64,000 bases of DNA from positions 1,302,001 through 1,366,000 of the forward strand of contig NZ_JBIEKE010000002.1 in the NCBI RefSeq assembly GCF_043497005.1. Direction: 5' to 3'. The notes under the pieces were generated by a model. The model was not told the origin of the DNA, did no database searches, and saw nothing but the letters and a program-made list of their open reading frames with translations. A program made the position numbers and the translations under genes. The stretch is from Halobacillus_A sp043497005 (GTDB lineage Bacteria > Bacillota > Bacilli > Bacillales > Halobacillaceae). Positions within the stretch are counted from its first letter, which is position 1; every line of letters starts with the position of its first letter. Below, piece after piece: positions 16,683 to 24,487 of this stretch.

Positions 16683-17555
16683 ATGATGGGAGAATATGAA
16701 AACTTAAAAAAAGGAGAGCGCGGGGCCTGGGTTAGTATTATTGCTTACCTTATCCTGGCTGCAGTTAAACTCATCGTAGCTTCGATCGGTAATTCAGAAG
16801 CCTTACGAGCCGATGGATTAAATAATACAACGGATGTAGTAGCATCTGTCGCTGTTTTAATTGGATTAAAAATCTCAAGAAAACCACCGGATGAGGATCA
16901 CCATTACGGGCATTTCCGTGCAGAAACCATTGCTTCATTAATTGCTGCTTTCATTATGATGACTGTTGGACTTGAAGTCATTATTGGAACATTTCAAGAT
17001 ATTATCCAGCAGAAATCAATCGAACCTTCTTTACTAACAGCTTGGACCGCATTATCTGCCGCTGTCGTTATGTTTGGTGTGTATCGCTACAACTTAAATC
17101 TATCTAAAAAGGTTAACAGCAATGCGCTATATGCTGCTGCTCAAGATAACCGCTCCGATGCTCTTGTCAGTGTGGGTGCCGCAATAGGTATATTCGGATC
17201 TCAATTTGGTGCTTATTGGCTGGACCCTTTAGCCGGTTTAATAGTAGGATTCATCATTTGTAAAACGGCTTGGTATATTTTTAGAGATTCTAGTCACCGT
17301 TTAACAGATGGATTTGATGAAGAAGAAATCGAGGAAATCCGCAAACTTATAGAGGCTCACCCAGAAGTCTGGGCTGTGCGAGATGTAAAAGGCAGACTGC
17401 AAGGCAATCAGACTTTAGTTGAGGCTACGATTCATGTGAATCCAAAAATAACGATAGAGGAAGGCCATGAAATAACGGATGAAGTTGAATCCATCTTAGA
17501 GAAGAAACTTCACATTTACTACGCTCACATCCACATTGAGCCATATGAAGAATAA
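16683..17555 (+). CDS. Cation diffusion facilitator, MneS/YeaB-like
   Basis: 290 aa, a six-TM proton-coupled exporter of divalent cations. Metal site residues appear in ALRADGLNNTTDVVASVAVL (TM2, D-x3-D arrangement) and QDNRSDALVSVGAAIG (TM5). HHYGHFRAETIASL is a loop hallmark. The C-terminal cytoplasmic domain (about 205-290) carries HVNPKITIEEGHEITDEVE and HIHIEP. The closest functional relatives I know are the Mn2+ exporters MneP/MneS of B. subtilis, so Mn2+ is the favoured substrate. Two ATG codons stand in tandem (16683, 16686) after GGAGG. Confidence 0.8.
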   Translation: MMGEYENLKKGERGAWVSIIAYLILAAVKLIVASIGNSEALRADGLNNTTDVVASVAVLIGLKISRKPPDEDHHYGHFRAETIASLIAAFIMMTVGLEVIIGTFQDIIQQKSIEPSLLTAWTALSAAVVMFGVYRYNLNLSKKVNSNALYAAAQDNRSDALVSVGAAIGIFGSQFGAYWLDPLAGLIVGFIICKTAWYIFRDSSHRLTDGFDEEEIEEIRKLIEAHPEVWAVRDVKGRLQGNQTLVEATIHVNPKITIEEGHEITDEVESILEKKLHIYYAHIHIEPYEE

Positions 17556-17660
17556 ATCCCCCCTTATAACATTTAGAAATAACATTTAGAAAAAGTTTAA
17601 CCAGAGGATAATACATTTTGAAATGAAATAGGTTCTGATGACAGGAGAATTAAGTGTTAG

Positions 17661-17701
17661 AAAAGACGCATTCGCCATGCTTCATGGAATGCGTCTTTTT
17701 C
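17661..17701. terminator. Bidirectional terminator
   Basis: AAAAGACGCATTC / GAATGCGTCTTTTT with a 13-base loop, between the converging CDF and GNAT genes. Confidence 0.88.
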
Positions 17702-17740
17702 TTCCAGATAAAATCATCTAGTTAAACGATTAAATGGTAT

Positions 17741-18271
17741 TTATATATCCTGTACCAATTCGTTAATGTTTTCCCATCCATAAGCTGTTTCTTCATAAGT
17801 TCCTTGGCCAATCGTTACTTCCTCAGCTTCTACAGGCTTAGCCCCAAGAATTTTATAAAACATGGCTGAAGGATTTCTCGTAAGCACCCAAACGAGCAGA
17901 GACTCATAGCCTGCTTCTTTCATTGCTTTGGCAAAAGTACTAAGGAGCATACTCCCATATCCCATTCGCTGGTAGTTATCCAGCATATAAATCGCATAAA
18001 TTTCCCCATCATAACTGTAGTTCTTCGTTCGTTCTTTTCCTCCTGAAACAAAACCCACTACTTGCCCGTTATCATTTTCTATCACATAGGCAATCTGCCC
18101 GTTTATAGGCGATTTTAAAATCGTTTCCCATAAGGCTATACGATTTTCTAACGTAATGTTGCTCATATCCTGTTCATCAATTAAGTCTTTATATGTAGAT
18201 TTCCAGCTTTGTATGTGAATATTAGCAATTTGTTCCGCATCTTCAAATTTAGCTTCTCTTACTTGGGCCAT
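17741..18271 (-). CDS. GNAT family N-acetyltransferase
   Basis: 176 aa, acetyl-CoA dependent acetyltransferase. The GNAT order is clear: VREAKFEDAEQIANIHIQSW at the start, GQVVGFVSGG (beta 4), EIYAIYMLDNYQRMGYGSML with the acetyl-CoA loop R-x2-G-Y-G (around 105-112), and LVWVLTRNPSAMFYKILGAK at the end. The acceptor cannot be told. Two ATGs are adjacent (18274, 18271); AGGAGAGG favours the second by spacing. Confidence 0.82.
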   Translation of the reverse strand: MAQVREAKFEDAEQIANIHIQSWKSTYKDLIDEQDMSNITLENRIALWETILKSPINGQIAYVIENDNGQVVGFVSGGKERTKNYSYDGEIYAIYMLDNYQRMGYGSMLLSTFAKAMKEAGYESLLVWVLTRNPSAMFYKILGAKPVEAEEVTIGQGTYEETAYGWENINELVQDI

Positions 18272-18316
18272 CATGACCTCTCCTTTTCCACCTTGTTGAT
18301 GGTTTTATTTTAGCAG

Positions 18317-18349
18317 AAAAAAAGGCATCACGCTTGTGATACCTTTTTC
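18317..18349 (-). terminator. Terminator of the Gly/Pro-rich coat-like gene
   Basis: AAAGGTATCAC / GTGATGCCTTT stem with T7 on the minus strand. Confidence 0.8.
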
Positions 18350-18362
18350 CATATTCTCCTGT

Positions 18363-18812
18363 TTAGAAACATTGGAAGCTGGCAATTCGGTTTGTATCAA
18401 TGCCAAAGTAATCCCACTGACGTCGGTTAGGACGCCATCTATACCCTGCTACTGAAGTTCTTCCTATGAATACTGGGTAAAACCAAAAACGCCGCCCGTT
18501 GTTTAAACGCATCCACGTATACCGATACAGACAGCCATAAAGTGAACCAGGATCTACTGCGTATAAACCTGGGCTCTGTCCAGAAGGCGGCGCGCTTGGA
18601 GGTGGTGGCAGCTGTGGACTTCCACCAAACGGTGGTCCGCCGGGACCTCCGGGACCGCCCCCGGGGCCTCCAGGGCCAAACGGTCCCCCGGGGCCTCCAC
18701 CAGGACCTCCAGGGCCAAATTGTCCTCCGGGTCCCATGCCTCCGCCTGGTCCTCCCTGTCCTGGGCCTAAACCAGGAAATTGTCCTCCAGGAAATCCATT
18801 TTGTCTATGCAT
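18363..18812 (-). CDS. Gly/Pro-rich, collagen-like probable spore coat protein
   Basis: 149 aa from ATG 18812 (MHRQNGFPGGQFPG). Residues about 10-60 are tandem GPGGP/GGPGG repeats, followed by a Pro-rich hinge (QLPPPPSAPPSGQ). The C-terminal ~60 residues are a separate domain rich in aromatics and Arg (SLYGCLYRYTWMRLNN, then FWFYPVFIGRTSVAGYRW), ending in a Cys-Phe. The DNA of the repeat is far richer in GC than its surroundings. The layout resembles small cysteine-bearing spore-surface proteins of Bacillaceae; the coat assignment is inference. No signal peptide. Confidence 0.55.
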   Translation of the reverse strand: MHRQNGFPGGQFPGLGPGQGGPGGGMGPGGQFGPGGPGGGPGGPFGPGGPGGGPGGPGGPPFGGSPQLPPPPSAPPSGQSPGLYAVDPGSLYGCLYRYTWMRLNNGRRFWFYPVFIGRTSVAGYRWRPNRRQWDYFGIDTNRIASFQCF

Positions 18813-18870
18813 AACGTTCCATCCCTTCATGGAGTTTCTTTATAAGTTATGCGTAAACCTAATGGGCGTG

Positions 18871-19161
18871 CTAAAAAGTCATGATAAAAACGGAGGCAAT
18901 TGCCCCTGCCACGACAAGGATAATATTAAGGTTAAGCCAGGCCAGAGCAGCGGCAACTAAAGCTGCAATCACCCCGATTTGTGGAGCATCCGGCTTAACA
19001 CTTAGGATCCCGGGGAAAATTAGAGCACCCAAGGCGGCATAAGGAATCGCATTCAGCCATCTGTCAATCCACTTAGGAAAACGAATTTGATCAACGATGA
19101 AAGCTGGCAAAAATCGTGGCACCGCTGTAACGATAGCCATTCCTATAATCATCCATACCAT
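18871..19161 (-). CDS. azlD: AzlD family branched-chain amino acid transport protein
   Basis: 96 aa, three or four TM helices, beginning MVWMIIGMAIVTAVPRFLPA; the TVxPRxLP segment is the AzlD hallmark. It is the small partner of the AzlC permease and overlaps its stop codon by one base (TAATG). AzlCD exports branched-chain amino acids and analogues such as azaleucine. Confidence 0.88.
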   Translation of the reverse strand: MVWMIIGMAIVTAVPRFLPAFIVDQIRFPKWIDRWLNAIPYAALGALIFPGILSVKPDAPQIGVIAALVAAALAWLNLNIILVVAGAIASVFIMTF

Positions 19162-19892
19162 TATTCTTCCTCCTCATCATCCAGGATCCATATACCGGCT
19201 GCCCCTCCAAGAAGGGTCCCCACTACTATCGCCCACCCCTGGCTCATTCCCCAAATCTGGCACAAATAATTGATAACCATTGCTGCAAGTGCAATGTAAG
19301 CAATTCGATTGTATTTTTTTACAGAGGGGATTAGTAAACCAATGAACATAGCATACAATGCGACCCCCATACTCTCACTTAAACGCTGCGGGATCACATC
19401 CCCCAATACCCCGCCTAAGAATGAACCGCCGACCCATGAAAAATACGCAGTTAACATTAATGAAGCATAAAACCATGATCCAAACTCCTCTTTTGCTTCC
19501 CGCTTATGTAAAGAAGACATTGTAAATGTTTCATCTGTTAAACCGAGTGCTAACGGCACTTTAGCTCTTAATCCAATCGATCGCAATCGATTCATGAAAG
19601 AGAGACTCATAACGAAGTGGCGAAAGTTTAAGACAAAGGTGGCGATTATTATTTCAATAGCCCCTGTACCTGCAGCTGCCATGCTCACAGCTAAAAATTG
19701 CGCGGCTCCTGCAAATACAAGTACACTCATTAACGTTAATTCAATATTTGTCATTCCTGACTGTGAAGCTAACACCCCATAAGTTAATGCTACAGGGATA
19801 TAACCCAGCATTATCGGGAATCCAGCCATAATGCCGCGCCTTACCATTTGAAACCGGGAATATTGTATCATTTGTACGGCTTCTGAATTCAT
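19161..19892 (-). CDS. azlC: AzlC family branched-chain amino acid exporter
   Basis: 243 aa with about seven TM segments. AGFPIMLGYIPVALTYGVLA (residues 23-42), VFAGAAQFLAVSMAAAG and NFRHFVMSLSF are conserved AzlC blocks. It forms an exporter with AzlD. AAAGGAGACTTG lies upstream of the ATG. No Lrp/AsnC-family regulator (AzlB) is adjacent, unlike in B. subtilis. Confidence 0.88.
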   Translation of the reverse strand: MNSEAVQMIQYSRFQMVRRGIMAGFPIMLGYIPVALTYGVLASQSGMTNIELTLMSVLVFAGAAQFLAVSMAAAGTGAIEIIIATFVLNFRHFVMSLSFMNRLRSIGLRAKVPLALGLTDETFTMSSLHKREAKEEFGSWFYASLMLTAYFSWVGGSFLGGVLGDVIPQRLSESMGVALYAMFIGLLIPSVKKYNRIAYIALAAMVINYLCQIWGMSQGWAIVVGTLLGGAAGIWILDDEEEE

Positions 19893-19956
19893 TGTTCAAG
19901 TCTCCTTTCACCAAATTTCCACTATTATACATGATTCGTTTTTAGTTGAAAATAAA

Positions 19957-19985
19957 TTGACATCTATTAAAATCTATTTTATGAT
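19957..19985 (+). promoter_or_regulatory. Sigma-A promoter of the nhaC leader
   Basis: TTGACA (19957-19962), exactly 17 bases, TATGAT (19980-19985). RNA would begin near 19992, giving a leader of about 240 nt before the coding region. Confidence 0.85.
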
Positions 19986-19991
19986 TTACAA

Positions 19992-20212
19992 GGATTCTTC
20001 AGTGCATAAAAGCGTTCAAGTATGAAAATACAATCGTGACACCCCCTCTTAAAGTATGGTGGAAAATCACAGTTCTTATAGATCAGGCAGCCGTTGAAAA
20101 TCCCCTGAACATCAAGCATGACCCCATCTATAAAGCGGATGATTTTGCACCTCGATCAGGGTGGGAAAGCGGAGTTCAGCTTCGTCCTTATAGAAGGGGA
20201 CGGAGTTTTTTT
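19992..20212 (+). promoter_or_regulatory. T-box-like transcription attenuator of nhaC
   Basis: The 3' half has the T-box layout. AGGG (20058+100, i.e. 20158-20161), a 7-base bulge TGGGAAA (20162-20168) and GCGGAG (20169-20174) can pair with CTTCGT (20180-20185) and CCTT (20186-20189) as an antiterminator. The competing terminator pairs CTTCGTCC (20180-20187) with GGACGGAG (20198-20205), followed by seven T. The T-box consensus AGGGTGGNACCGCG is matched except ACC is AAA. The 5' half is not a textbook Stem I: I see a long-range pairing GTGCA(T)AAAA (20003-20012) with TTTTGCAC (20144-20151) enclosing two hairpins. It is either a divergent T-box or another riboswitch class. Confidence 0.6.
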
Positions 20213-20234
20213 ATGATTTAAGGAGGTATAAAAG

Positions 20235-21617
20235 ATGTTTCATTTAAGCCCAAAACAACTACCCGGAGTAATCGAGTCAGCTTCTTTACTTCTCGTTATC
20301 ATGGCAATTATCAGCTATTTCATTATCTGGATAGAAAGTGCTCCTCACGTTCCAATTCTGCTCGGTATTCTTATTATGATTACCTATGGCTCCATTAAAA
20401 AAATGCCTTTCTCCAAGCTTCAATACGGAATGACTCAAGGAGCTCAAACCGGATTAGGAGCTGTATTGTTATTTTTTCTCATTGGTATATTAATTTCCAG
20501 CTGGATGGCCAGTGGAACCATCCCTGCTCTTATGAATGCTGCTTTCACATTAACGGGAGGGCCTTGGTTCTACGCCTTGACGTTTGCGATTACTGCAATT
20601 GTAGGAGTCGCTTTAGGCAGCTCCTTTACTACAGCTGCTACTGTGGGCGTCGCAGTGATAGGCGTCGCTTCTTCAGGAGACTTTTCTGTATCTATTACGG
20701 CAGGAGCTGTTGTCTCAGGGGCCTTCTTTGGTGATAAAATGTCCCCACTATCTGATACAACAAACCTCTCTTCAACCATTGTTAAAGTTGATTTGTTTGA
20801 GCATATAAAAAACATGACGTGGACCACAGTCCCAGCTTTCGTCATCAGCTTTATCTTATTTGCTTTTCTTTCTCCTTCTGTTCAATCTAGGAGCGGGGAA
20901 TTAACATCCTTGCAGGAAGAGCTTGTTTCCACGCAGCTTATTCATTGGAGTTCATGGATTCCACTGGGGATTCTTATTTTATTAACTATTAGTAAGAAGT
21001 CAGCTTTTATCTCGCTAGCCATTACAAGTGTAATAGCTACAGGTATCGCAGGATTGCGAGGCTCACTGACATGGTCGGAACTGTGGAATTCCTGGTTTGG
21101 AGGTTTTGTCGCTGATTTTGATCATGAGATTGTAAATGAACTGCTATCAAGCGGGGGAATGAATGATATGCTGTTCACTATTTCCCTTGTCATCCTGGCT
21201 TTAGCGTTGGGAGGTTTGTTTTTCGTTACAGGAATCATTCCTTCCATATTACAAAATGTACAGCATGCTTTAACTTCTGCTCGCTCTGTTACGCTTTCCA
21301 CTGCTTTCACGGCGATAGGCATTAACTTAGCCATAGGAGAACAATATTTATCTATCCTATTAACAGGAGAAGCTTATCAGGATTTTTATGAGAAAGTAAA
21401 CCTGGCGCGTAAGAATTTATCGAGAACACTCGAAGATGCAGGCACAGTAATTAATCCACTCGTGCCGTGGAGTGTTTGCGGAGTATTTTTAGCTGACGTA
21501 TTAGAAGTACCGGTCATTGACTATTTACCTTTTGCCTTTTTCTGTTTACTATCACCATTATTAACAATCCTTTATGGAATTACAGGAAAAACCTTAACCA
21601 AAGCAACAACGAATTAA
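20235..21617 (+). CDS. NhaC family Na+/H+ antiporter-like amino acid transporter
   Basis: 460 aa with about 11-12 TM segments. The NhaC family blocks are present: GVALGSSFTTAATVGVAVIG (around 130-150), GAFFGDKMSPLSDTTNLSST (around 163-183) and the C-terminal EDAGTVINPLVPWSVCG (around 400). A full AAGGAGG site is 9 bases before the ATG. Members of this family behind T-boxes or lysine riboswitches are predicted amino acid/Na+ transporters rather than simple antiporters. The leader here points the same way. Confidence 0.82.
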   Translation: MFHLSPKQLPGVIESASLLLVIMAIISYFIIWIESAPHVPILLGILIMITYGSIKKMPFSKLQYGMTQGAQTGLGAVLLFFLIGILISSWMASGTIPALMNAAFTLTGGPWFYALTFAITAIVGVALGSSFTTAATVGVAVIGVASSGDFSVSITAGAVVSGAFFGDKMSPLSDTTNLSSTIVKVDLFEHIKNMTWTTVPAFVISFILFAFLSPSVQSRSGELTSLQEELVSTQLIHWSSWIPLGILILLTISKKSAFISLAITSVIATGIAGLRGSLTWSELWNSWFGGFVADFDHEIVNELLSSGGMNDMLFTISLVILALALGGLFFVTGIIPSILQNVQHALTSARSVTLSTAFTAIGINLAIGEQYLSILLTGEAYQDFYEKVNLARKNLSRTLEDAGTVINPLVPWSVCGVFLADVLEVPVIDYLPFAFFCLLSPLLTILYGITGKTLTKATTN

Positions 21618-21646
21618 TAAAGAACATAAGTACGAAATACCTGTTC

Positions 21647-21693
21647 TTCTAAATAAGCTATGTGCTTTTTCTATTTAGAAAGGGGAAAACCCC
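21647..21693 (+). other. Two stacked hairpins after nhaC
   Basis: TTCTAAATA (21647-21655) pairs with TATTTAGAA (21672-21680). A GGGGAAAACCCC palindrome (21682-21693) follows directly, ending one base before an ATG whose frame has only 11 codons. No long T tract follows the first hairpin. Possibly an mRNA 3'-end structure or a hidden small-peptide ribosome site. Confidence 0.4.
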
Positions 21694-21731
21694 AATGGCT
21701 TTAAATGAAGAGGTGATGCGAAAAAGATAGG

Positions 21732-21779
21732 AAAAAGGCTCTCATCCATTTACCAACAATATGGACGAGAGCCTTTTTC
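21732..21779 (+). terminator. nhaC unit terminator
   Basis: AAAAAGGCTCTCATCCAT / ATGGACGAGAGCCTTTTT, long stem with one mismatch; A and T tracts make it potentially bidirectional. Confidence 0.85.
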
Positions 21780-21910
21780 TTACCTAAAAGCTTAACACTT
21801 CCACTCCTGCCGGCAAAAAAAGATTACAGGCACAAGGTTTGTTATTTTAAAGCTGCGAATAGAACCTTGCTTCCTCATCCAAACTAATCGAGTAAAGGAG
21901 TGATGAGAAC

Positions 21911-22744
21911 ATGAAGGAAGAACATCAAGAGCTGCCGCAAGATGGCTATTTTGACATGACCCACGCCGAAGCAGATGAGGTGCTGGAGGATGTTGCTTAT
22001 TATCGTACACTAATGGCTAACGTAGGCTTTATAGGTAAACCCGGGTCTAAGGAATGGGTTTTAGTGGACTGCGGCATTAATCATTATGCAAAAAGAATAA
22101 TTGAAGCCGCTGAAAAAAGGTATGGGCCTGAGCCGCCCCAAGCCATTATTTTAACACATGGACACTTCGACCATATCGGTTCGGCCAAAAAACTGGCACA
22201 ACACTACAAGACTCCTATTTACGCCCATGAAAAAGAATTGGATTACTTAACAGGCAAGAGATCTTACCCAGTAGGGAATTCAACAGTTGGAGGTGGATTA
22301 CTGGCCGTACTCTCACCTTTTTTCCCAACGGAACCCGTCAATCTAAAAAAATGGGTTCATCCGCTGCCGAAAGATGGGTCGATCCCTTTTTCAAATGAAT
22401 GGCGAGTAATTCATACACCCGGGCATACGCCTGGTCACATCTCCCTATTTCGAGATCGAGATCGAACCTTGATCGCTGGAGATGCTTTCATCACTGTGAA
22501 GCAGGAATCCAGTATGGCAGCTTTCATTCAACATCAGCACGTTCACGGTCCCCCAGCTTATTTCACTCCTAATTGGCCAGAGGCTGAACGTTCTGTAAAA
22601 AAACTTGCTGCACTTAACCCTGTCACAGCTTTAACAGGTCATGGCCTCCCTATGGATGGTGAGCTTCTCCAAGAACAGTTGAGTCATCTTGCCCTTAATT
22701 TTAAAGAACTTGCTATCCCTAATAATCAAAGCAAGCTTCATTAA
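21911..22744 (+). CDS. MBL-fold metallo-hydrolase
   Basis: 277 aa. Metal-binding motif THGHFDHIGSAKKL (HxHxDH, about residues 80-90), then VIHTPGHTPGHISLF with the third His, LIAGDAF with the bridging Asp, and ALTGHGLPM with the last His. This full ligand set indicates a binuclear hydrolase (glyoxalase II/lactonase-like), cytoplasmic, no signal peptide. Substrate unknown. AAAGGAGTGATG lies before the ATG. Confidence 0.85.
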   Translation: MKEEHQELPQDGYFDMTHAEADEVLEDVAYYRTLMANVGFIGKPGSKEWVLVDCGINHYAKRIIEAAEKRYGPEPPQAIILTHGHFDHIGSAKKLAQHYKTPIYAHEKELDYLTGKRSYPVGNSTVGGGLLAVLSPFFPTEPVNLKKWVHPLPKDGSIPFSNEWRVIHTPGHTPGHISLFRDRDRTLIAGDAFITVKQESSMAAFIQHQHVHGPPAYFTPNWPEAERSVKKLAALNPVTALTGHGLPMDGELLQEQLSHLALNFKELAIPNNQSKLH

Positions 22745-22776
22745 AAGACCGCCCAGAATAACTGCCGGTCTTTTTA
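22743..22776. terminator. Bidirectional terminator
   Basis: AAAAGACCG / CGGTCTTTTT around a 14-base loop between two converging genes. Its T tail overlaps the stop codon of the minus-strand gene at 22774. Confidence 0.8.
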
Positions 22777-23598
22777 TTTGTAATTGTTTAAGACACCTTT
22801 TATTTTTTTCAGTCCTTTTAAAAGCCGCGGACTAGGCCGACAGAAAAGGGATTCTTCTAAAACATGAATCCGGTCATTTTGTATAGCTTCTAATTTGCTC
22901 CATCCCGGTCGTTTCTTCACAATGTCTGGGTTCATTTTTTCTTCCTTTACTCCCACCCACACCATACAAATATGATCAGGCTGCTTCTTTCTAACATCCT
23001 CCCAATTGGTTTGTATGCTTGCTTCTTCTTCATCCGAGTATATGTTATATCCGCCGGCTAACTCACTTATTTCAGTTAACCAATTTGCCTTCCCTGGGGT
23101 AAAGATAGGCTTAGGCCACCATTCCCAATAAAGGGAAGGTCTTTTGTGACTAGATAACTGAGCAGCTTTACGATACGTTTCGATCTCTTTTAAAAACTCT
23201 ATCGATTTCTTATCACCTAAATCTTTCTGCCCGACTGCTTCCCCTACCTTCTTAATATCCTCTGCAATCTCATTTAGAGACTGAGGGTTAAGAACGACAT
23301 AAGGAATCTGACGGTCCTTCAATCCTTCAATATTCTTTTCCATTCCTGGAACGCTTAATGATGCAAGCACGAGATCAGGATTCATGCTAGCTACCTTCTC
23401 TATATCTATAGAAAGATCCGGCCCTAATTTAGGTAATTCATGAACGGTGTCAGGATAATCAGAATAATTGTCGACACCAATCAACATCCCCGTCAAACCT
23501 AGATAAGCTACAATTTCAGTATTGCTTGGGCAAATCGACACAATTCGAATAAAACCACTCCTTTTTTCTGAATCGTCTGATGTTTCAATTTCTCTCAT
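22774..23598 (-). CDS. Cobalamin-binding-type periplasmic-fold protein without signal peptide
   Basis: BtuF/TroA-like fold: RIVSICPSNTEIVAYLGLTG, then VDNYSDYPDTVHELPKLGPD and NPDLVLASLSVPG in the first lobe, and YWEWWPKPIFTPGKANW in the second. These match the cobalamin-binding branch. There is no signal peptide or lipobox, so it is probably cytoplasmic rather than an uptake receptor, and no permease gene is nearby. The ATG at 23598 has no ribosome site. AAAGGAG instead stands 7 bases before an ATT codon at 23550 that would start exactly where relatives begin (IRIVSICPSN). The longer start is given as the conventional choice. Confidence 0.7.
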   Translation of the reverse strand: MREIETSDDSEKRSGFIRIVSICPSNTEIVAYLGLTGMLIGVDNYSDYPDTVHELPKLGPDLSIDIEKVASMNPDLVLASLSVPGMEKNIEGLKDRQIPYVVLNPQSLNEIAEDIKKVGEAVGQKDLGDKKSIEFLKEIETYRKAAQLSSHKRPSLYWEWWPKPIFTPGKANWLTEISELAGGYNIYSDEEEASIQTNWEDVRKKQPDHICMVWVGVKEEKMNPDIVKKRPGWSKLEAIQNDRIHVLEESLFCRPSPRLLKGLKKIKGVLNNYK

Positions 23599-23645
23599 TA
23601 TAGCTTATATTTAGGATAAGGAAAAAGATAGAAAGGGTGAACAGT

Positions 23646-24470
23646 GTGGCATCAACATTGTTTGATACTTCCAAAGGATTGGTCGAGTATTCTTATATAG
23701 GCGATGGGCCCGTCCTTCTGCTTCTTAAAGGAGGTCATTGCACTAGAGATACTGACTTGTCACACAATAGCTTAGTTTACGAAGGGTATGCTTTACTATC
23801 CATTTCACGCCCGGGTTATGATTGCACAGAAGTAACTACTGGGCGGACTCCTGAAGAGTTTGCTCAAACCATAATTGAAGTACTTGACCATTTAAAAATT
23901 GATCAAGTTACCGTTATTGCCATTTCTGCCGCTGGTCCTACAGGTGTTGCCTTAGCTGTTAACCATCATGAAAGAGTAAACAAGTTAATCATGGAAGCTG
24001 CCCTGCTCAGCCCCTGGGATCATAAAACTCTGTCGCAGGCACGCATACTTTTTGGAAGAGGGGAAAAAGCTGTGTGGAAAGTTATGAGAACTTTGCTTAA
24101 AGTCTCCCCTAACATAGCGATCAAACAAATAATGGGCTCATTAACGACAGAGCCGGTAGAAGATTATTTAAATAATCTTTCTCCCAATGATCGCCGCTTT
24201 ATCTATGATATGTTGTGCTCGTTTCAATCAGGTAAAGGTTTCCTGTTAGACATCACGCACAAAGCTGCAAATATGAATCAAATAAAAGTTCCTGTCTTAG
24301 GGATGTACACCCAAAAGGATCGCAGCGTTGATTATTCTAATGCTGTGTTGCTGCAATCTACGGTACCAAACTGTGAAATATATGAAGTTAAATCAGACAG
24401 CCATCTCATTTGGATTGGAGAATATGCTGCAAACGTCTGGAGAAAGCGCCTTGAGTTCATAACTCAATAA
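23646..24470 (+). CDS. Alpha/beta hydrolase
   Basis: 274 aa from a GTG at 23646 with GAAAGG seven bases upstream (an in-frame GTG at 23637 overlaps that site). The fold is seen in GPVLLLLKGGHCTRD (oxyanion region), VTVIAISAAGPTGVALA (nucleophile elbow, Ser in A-I-S-A-A), MYTQKDRSVDY (acid) and SDSHLIWIG (His). The elbow reads AxSxA instead of GxSxG. Substrate unknown. It runs into the next gene with an 18-base gap, so the two probably form an operon. Confidence 0.75.
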   Translation: MASTLFDTSKGLVEYSYIGDGPVLLLLKGGHCTRDTDLSHNSLVYEGYALLSISRPGYDCTEVTTGRTPEEFAQTIIEVLDHLKIDQVTVIAISAAGPTGVALAVNHHERVNKLIMEAALLSPWDHKTLSQARILFGRGEKAVWKVMRTLLKVSPNIAIKQIMGSLTTEPVEDYLNNLSPNDRRFIYDMLCSFQSGKGFLLDITHKAANMNQIKVPVLGMYTQKDRSVDYSNAVLLQSTVPNCEIYEVKSDSHLIWIGEYAANVWRKRLEFITQ

Positions 24471-24487
24471 GGATAAGGGGGATAAAT

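Noticed and set aside
17653..17714. 19-codon GTG frame with an AGGAG site between the CDF and GNAT genes
   Set aside because: It coincides with the bidirectional terminator stem, and the GTG/AGGAG pair is likely chance.
18542..18960. Two plus-strand frames across the Gly/Pro-rich gene
   Set aside because: They are complements of the GC-rich repeats; no ribosome sites, and the minus-strand frame has a sensible C-terminal domain.
19992..20212. Lysine riboswitch or Na+ sensor upstream of nhaC
   Set aside because: NhaC-family genes are sometimes lysine-riboswitch controlled, but the lysine aptamer core (GAGGTGCG...AGTA...GGCGATGTC-like elements) is absent on this strand. A T-box-like platform explains the 3' half better.
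20036..20221. 61-codon plus-strand frame upstream of nhaC
   Set aside because: It lies entirely inside the T-box-like leader and terminator, lacks a ribosome site, and its codons follow the RNA pairing rather than a protein.
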